Of a DNA stretch of 64,000 nucleotides, positions 59,635-64,000 are shown piece after piece. The notes beneath the pieces were generated by a model that was given only the letters and a program-made list of their open reading frames with translations, was not told where the DNA came from and did no database searches. Location of the stretch: contig MNCI01028444.1 of assembly GCA_015680685.1 (NCBI GenBank), forward strand, positions 612,414-676,413, read 5' to 3'. How positions within the stretch are numbered: the stretch's first letter is position 1; every line of letters starts with the position of its first letter. Made by a program: the position numbers and the translations under genes. The stretch is from Gnetum montanum (Eukaryota > Streptophyta > Gnetopsida > Gnetales > Gnetaceae).

Positions 59635-59689
59635 CTGGCAGCGTAAGTCATGTGTAGATGTATGATGGTGGTTTATCATCGCACTAGGA

Positions 59690-59880
59690 CACATGGCAAT
59701 TTAAGGCCTTACCGGGCCAAATGTGGCAGTTTAAGGCCTTACCGGGCCATCATAGGTGTCTGTGGTAGTTTAAGGCCTTACTGGGCTGAATGTGATCCGT
59801 AGGTGGTAGTTTAAGGCCTTACTGGGCCGCCATGGCAGTTTAAGGCCATACCGGGCCGAATGTTCACCATAAAATTTGCA
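59690..59880. repeat. Five short repeats GGCAGTTTAAGGCCTTACCG
   Basis: Copies lie near 59697, 59723, 59764, 59808 and 59834. The core TTTAAGGCC is the reverse complement of GGCCTTAAA in the 87-bp array of Tat-1. They sit between the RT exon and the antisense gene promoter region. A TA microsatellite follows at about 59968-59992. Confidence 0.75.
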
Positions 59881-60087
59881 CAGGAGAGCATGTGCCAAAA
59901 TGTTCAGTGTGTGCTTTTGAAGTTGGTTTACGAGGAATCAACATGTGGTAGTATTTGTTTTGTCTTATATATATATATATATATATATATGTATTTTTGA
60001 ACAAGTTTAACTAAAATGAGTAATAAAAAGAAATAAAAAAAGAAACAAAATATAAGGTGGAGGCGGCAGCGGTGGCGATGCGGCTCA

Positions 60088-60106
60088 GCGCTATATATAT
60101 AGCACA
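60088..60106 (+). promoter_or_regulatory. TATA-box candidate for the antisense gene of Tat-2
   Basis: GCGCTATATATATAGCAC lies within a CpG-rich 50-base block, about 300 bases upstream of the exon 1 ATG (60404). The leader between them contains repeats of AGCGTAGAGG / GAGCGTAAGC type. The motif is also partly palindromic. Confidence 0.45.
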
Positions 60107-60599
60107 GGGGTGTCCTTCGTGAGCATTGTGAATTTGAAGTAAGCATAAACAATGAGCGTAAGCGTAAACCCCGAGCGTAAGTGTAAACAACCAAACCCCA
60201 GCATAAACCTTCAACTCCAGCGTAGGCATAAAATTTCAACTCCAGTAGAGGCTCAGCGTGAGCGTAGAGGCGTAAATGTGAGTGTAGACGCCTCAACTCA
60301 GCGTGAGCGTAAAGGCTTAGAATTAGCGTACAGGATTCAGACCCCAGCGTAGAGGATCAGACCTCAGTGTAAACCTATCAATCTCAGCATAGAGGATGCT
60401 GAAATGGGCAAGGGCAAGGAGGTAGAAGGCCAGGGGAGGAAGGGGGTTGATCTGACTTTTGCAGAGGAGAGCAAGGCCATGCTGCAGTGTCTGCCCAGGC
60501 TGAGGGTTCCATCATGGCTTGGATCGTCACACAAGTAGGCTCTAATCCTGCCTCTATTAGTTATTTTCATCTGTACATGTTATTTTGGCATAGATAATC

Positions 60600-61030
60600 T
60601 TCGTAGCGTAGAGAGTTTCGGCGTATACGCCCAGCGTAGAGGGTTTCGGCGTATACGCCCAGCGTAGACAGTTAGCGTAGAGGGCCTGTACGCTAAGCGT
60701 AGAAGGTTTCCTTAGCGTACAATGTAAACAGTTTGAATAGTGTGTAGCGTAGATGATTTTCACAGCGTATACGCTGAATATTTTCACAGCGTATACGCTA
60801 ACTGTTTACATAGTATTCAGCATAAACTGTCTACACAGTGTTCAGCGTAAACTATTTACACAGCATACACACTAAAGGGTTTTAGGACGTATACGCTGAG
60901 AACTTTCACAGCGTATACGCTGAGCGTGAACAATTTGTTCTTTTTCAGGCGGCGTATAGCGTAGACCTGTTTTCATAGCGAGAACTGTTTTCACAGCGTA
61001 AACTAGTTTTACAGCATATACGCCAAGTGC
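60600..61030. repeat. Second GCGTATACGC array, in intron 1 of the antisense gene
   Basis: Roughly ten cores such as GGCGTATACGCC and AGCGTATACGCT, mixed with GCGTAGA and GCGTAAAC variants. The same palindrome is arrayed in the LTR (53985-54470). Confidence 0.85.
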
Positions 61031-61047
61031 AAACAAGTGCGAACACT

Positions 61048-61232
61048 NATAGAAAACCATTTGTGAAAATGGACAATATCACCCTTGGTTTGAGCTAACA
61101 CAGCTCCACAAAGGGTGGGACCCGTCCTAAAGGTTTCTAGAGCAGTATGAGCTAGGGCAAGCCCATCATCATCAACGTATGTTCCATCTTGGGTAACTTG
61201 GGGCTTGCAAAAGAACAGTTGTCAAAACAGAN
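61048..61232. other. 183-base segment between single Ns, exact reverse complement of 61746-61928
   Basis: Single N bases at 61048 and 61232 bound a segment whose reverse complement equals 61746-61928 base for base. The downstream copy is the real exon 3 region. The upstream copy sits in intron 1, in the wrong orientation. Most likely a scaffolding or gap-filling error. Confidence 0.9.
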
Positions 61233-64000
61233 CTAGTTGCTTGCAGGAACACTAAACCTTTTCTCCTGGTAGTTGAGCTAGTTGGGGTACTGCCATGGTT
61301 TGGCCCCATTGAGGCCGATGAACCTACCCCTGATTTGACTGTTGACAATAATGGGGTATGGTTCAGAGAAGGGGCCTGTGAATTCCTTGCCTTCATGCTA
61401 GACAGATTCAAGGTGGTGGTCTGGTTACACCTGAAAGAACAAGTGGCCTGGAGCGTGCTTGAGGCGATGTTGCCAGGAGCTTCAGAGGGCATCGCGGTCT
61501 TCATGGAAGACATTGATGAGGGGCCGCTTATGATCGAGGGCGGTCCCTCTGGTAGGCCAAGATCTACTCGCCCGTTAGTGTGTGTGTGGGATCTATTTCC
61601 ACAAGGGCATGATTATCTGAACAACACCTTATTTCTGGCTGCACGTGCGTACACGTTGTTTCAGAACCCTCTTGGCATAATGTACCAGGTAGAGAGGTAA
61701 TATTGTTTAGCTTGTCATTTTTGGTTTTATGGTTCGGCGTTTGCTTCTGTTTTGACAACTGTTCTTTTGCAAGCCCCAAGTTACCCAAGATGGAACATAC
61801 GTTGATGATGATGGGCTTGCCCTAGCTCATACTGCTCTAGAAACCTTTAGGACGGGTCCCACCCTTTGTGGAGCTGTGTTAGCTCAAACCAAGGGTGATA
61901 TTGTCCATTTTCACAAATGGTTTTCTATAGCGTTCGCCCAATGCACAGCTCGTGGATGGTTGCATGGAGATTGGTCGCCTAAGGGACCAATTTTTCCTCA
62001 TGACTCTGACTTGGGTAGCACCTCTAAGTCCACCACTGAAGGTAAGTGACAATATTCTCTAAATGTGTTAACATGTTTGTTCAACTGCTGGGGTTTATAC
62101 TAATGTGTTGGTTTCGAATTGTATCTACAGTTGATGTCCCTCCCAGCGGAGACCCTGTCACCACAGGATGAACTGAGAGTACCCTCTCGATGAAGTTTAG
62201 GAAGATTAGTAAGGCTCAGAAATGGTTGCGCATGCATGCCCCACCATCCATTGTCTATTGTTTAGATGATGCCGGCCTTATGGAGCTCTTTACAACTCTG
62301 AGCCCTGATGTGTCGATAGCCGAAATGATTGGGATTGTTGATTCATTCGACAAATTCGTCTCTTACTATAGCACCTGGATTAAGGGTGTTAAGATAGTCT
62401 TCCATCTATCGGCTGAATTCTTTTCGAACCTGTTTGGTGTACCGGTGGATGGTGTAGACGTAGTTTTGGACAAGGCTCATAAAGAGCTTCATATGGTACG
62501 TGAGCTGGAGGACTCGTTGGGCATTACCAAGGGTGCTAAGGGATTCCCTATGCAGGGGAAGTCAAAGGTTGAGGAAGTTAATGAATTATATCCCCTATTT
62601 AGGGCACAGGTATTCCCTAAATCCCTTTCCCAGGTGCGGAGTCTTGGTGTTGACGTTGTGCGTATTATGCGAACCGTCCTAGAAACCAGAATGGGTTATA
62701 AATGGGCCTGATTTTTGTTGTCGGGCCTTCATAAGGAGATAGTGCGATTGTGCTCAAATGTCGAGGTGCAGTCCCACTTTACTTTTGCATTCTTTGTCAG
62801 TTATCTTTCTTTGTTTGGCCGAGTTTCTGGTAGTTCGTGCGGACAACAAGTATGTTCTACGGGATCGTGATCAATTATCTCGCCCGTGGATCAACCATTT
62901 GTTTAAAACAGCTGAGTCCCAAGACACTCCTGAGGGGATTGATGAGTCAGTGTCTATCACGATGGAAGGATCATCTCGTACCTCAATCCACACACGTGAC
63001 AGTGTGGGGTTGGAACCAGACGACGTGCCTTATACTGCCAAGAGAGCTGACCGTGTCATTAAAGAGACAATTGGGCAAGCCAAGTTGAATTTGATGAAGT
63101 GTGAACGTTCAACCGAGGAGGCCTCAAATGTGGACAAGCCACGGGTGAAGCACATACAATTCAAGATGCCGGTCCGAGGTAAGTAAACTTAGTACAGTTA
63201 TTGCTTTATCGTTTTCATCTTATTCACAATTTTTATTTTGACCGCTTACATGCCACTGATGCCTTTAGACTTGACTTGAGAAGTGAGGAGGTAGGAATTA
63301 GAGACTATCATTGAAGAGGAGGAGGCTACAACAGAGTTAGTGACCGATGAGAAAGAGGCCGGCAAGGATCAGGCGGAAGAAACAGAGGAGCTACAGGAAG
63401 ACACCACGGAGACTGAACTAGTCGATGACCAGAGTGGTGTCGATGAAATGTTCAATAGCTTCCTCAAGGGAAGGTTGGACCTTGGCAACCCTCCAAACCC
63501 AGAAGGGGACAGGGAATACGGTATGTTTTCTTTTATTTTATTTCGTCGCTTTGTGAGTTGTTTTTTCCATGGTATTTTATTTTTATGTTTTCATTGCTTT
63601 CAAACAAAGGTAGTGAAACTAGAACGATGCGGCTAGACGTGCCCATGAAAATGGTCCCCCCTGAAAGGACCGCAGAGGTTAGTCCATCTCGTACTCATGG
63701 ACCATTTAATTGGACAGAGATGCCAAGTAAAATGGATTTTGTGATTGGTATCGCTGAGGAAGTTGTTGAACGCATTCAGGAAGCCCACCCTAAGATAGGC
63801 ATAAATGTTACGAGTTTTTTATAGCTTTAGAGTTTCACACCCTATTTTGTCATTTTAGCGTTTGTTCTTTTCATGTGCGTAGGTGCCAAACTGAGATGGG
63901 ATCCTTTTGAGACTATTAGAATTGAGAGTTTGCTCACACTACCCCCAGAAGTCGAGCAGATACCAAGGCTAGTTTACGAGGAGGTGGCAAAAGGTCTTGT

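Larger units (their letters stand above)
40621..64000 (-). mobile_element. Athila-type retrotransposon D (minus strand), 5' LTR split by Tat-2
   Basis: Order on the minus strand: 5' LTR part (52933-53293), PBS, gag, protease, RT-RNase H, integrase, internal promoter block, long 3' ORF, polypurine tract, 3' LTR (40621-41528). The missing part of the 5' LTR must lie beyond the far end of Tat-2, outside the window. Coding regions are full of stops, and CpG is nearly absent in the body, as expected for old methylated DNA. Confidence 0.85.
53294..64000 (-). mobile_element. Tat-2: second Tat/Ogre-like element (minus strand), 5' part beyond window
   Basis: Order on the minus strand, from the window end: antisense gene (plus strand), RT, gypsy RNase H, archaeal RNase H, integrase, repeats, polypurine tract, 3' LTR. 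Its LTR differs from Tat-1 but shares the TGAAACAC start and the conserved polypurine tract. Coding regions are better preserved than in Tat-1. It lies inside the 5' LTR of Athila D and is the last insertion on this side. Confidence 0.9.
60404..64000 (+). pseudogene. Antisense gene of Tat-2, seven exons seen, continues past window
   Basis: Exons: 1 60404-60534 (ATG in GAAATGG context), 2 61247-61696, 3 about 61771-62041, 4 62131-63178, 5 63269-63520, 6 63610-63798, 7 63883 onward. Exon 2 shows KPFLLVVELVGVLPWFG, VWFREGACEFLAFMLDRF, VVVWLHL and NTLFLAARAYTLFQNP, an FCP1/NIF-type HAD phosphatase pattern. Both Asp of DxDx[TV] and the later DD pair are missing. Exon 3 gives DDDGLALAHTALETF. Exon 4 has GLMELFTTLSPDVSIAEM and VKIVFHLSAEFFSNLFGVP. 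Exon 5 is acidic. Exon 7 begins AKLRWDPFETIRIE. Stops at 62169, 62709, 63275 and 63290 and a frameshift near 62815 damage this copy. Exon 2 is exactly as long as in Tat-1 (450 nt); exon 4 is 1048 against 1050. Confidence 0.85.

Noticed and set aside
61049-61928. Inverted repeat as a hairpin RNA or miRNA-type locus
   Set aside because: One arm is an exact copy bounded by single Ns, which points to assembly error.

Overview
The window is nuclear DNA of a seed plant with a large, repeat-rich genome. I infer this from wall-to-wall Ty3/gypsy retrotransposons of the plant-only Athila and Tat/Ogre lineages, GT-AG introns, TATA promoters, and plant-type gene debris (a CCR4-like deadenylase fragment and a 5S rRNA fragment). 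There is no operon or prokaryotic signal, and the sequence does not let me name the species. I found no intact single-copy host gene.

Left half (1-35583): four nested layers. Athila copy B (plus strand, right part 27837-35583) was entered inside its reverse transcriptase (RT) by Athila copy C (minus strand, 1-27836, left end outside the window). C was then hit by an Athila-type LTR that is now a solo LTR (1395-20042, perfect GAGTG target duplication). That solo LTR was split by a complete 17.8-kb Tat element (Tat-1, 1493-19307, two 1530-bp LTRs, duplication GCAGC/TCAGC). B also holds a CpG-rich insert of unknown type (about 30698-33673, with an assembly gap).

Middle (35584-40620): older DNA without a TE I can name. 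It has an in-frame 45-bp minisatellite, a 5S rRNA fragment, a CCR4-like pseudogene fragment and short degenerate repeats.

Right half (40621-64000): Athila copy D (minus strand) carries a decayed 3' ORF of about 1000 codons downstream of integrase, behind what looks like an internal U3-like promoter. A second Tat element (Tat-2, minus strand, from 53294 past the window end) sits inside D's 5' LTR.

The most interesting content is an antisense gene shared by both Tat elements. In Tat-1 it lies between protease and RT (minus strand, 12175 to 7665, nine exons). In Tat-2 it lies upstream of RT (plus strand, 60404 to beyond 64000, seven exons seen). Most splice positions and phases agree, and exon order and protein similarity are conserved. 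Exons 2-3 look like an FCP1/NLI-interacting-factor (HAD-fold) phosphatase domain without its catalytic aspartates. Exon 4 contains a retroelement-associated domain, exon 7 is probably coiled coil, and in Tat-1 exon 9 encodes acidic repeats. The host pol gene appears to run around it: RT exons in both elements begin right after a 3' splice site (12748 in Tat-1, 59634 in Tat-2). That suggests the antisense gene lives inside an Ogre-like pol intron.
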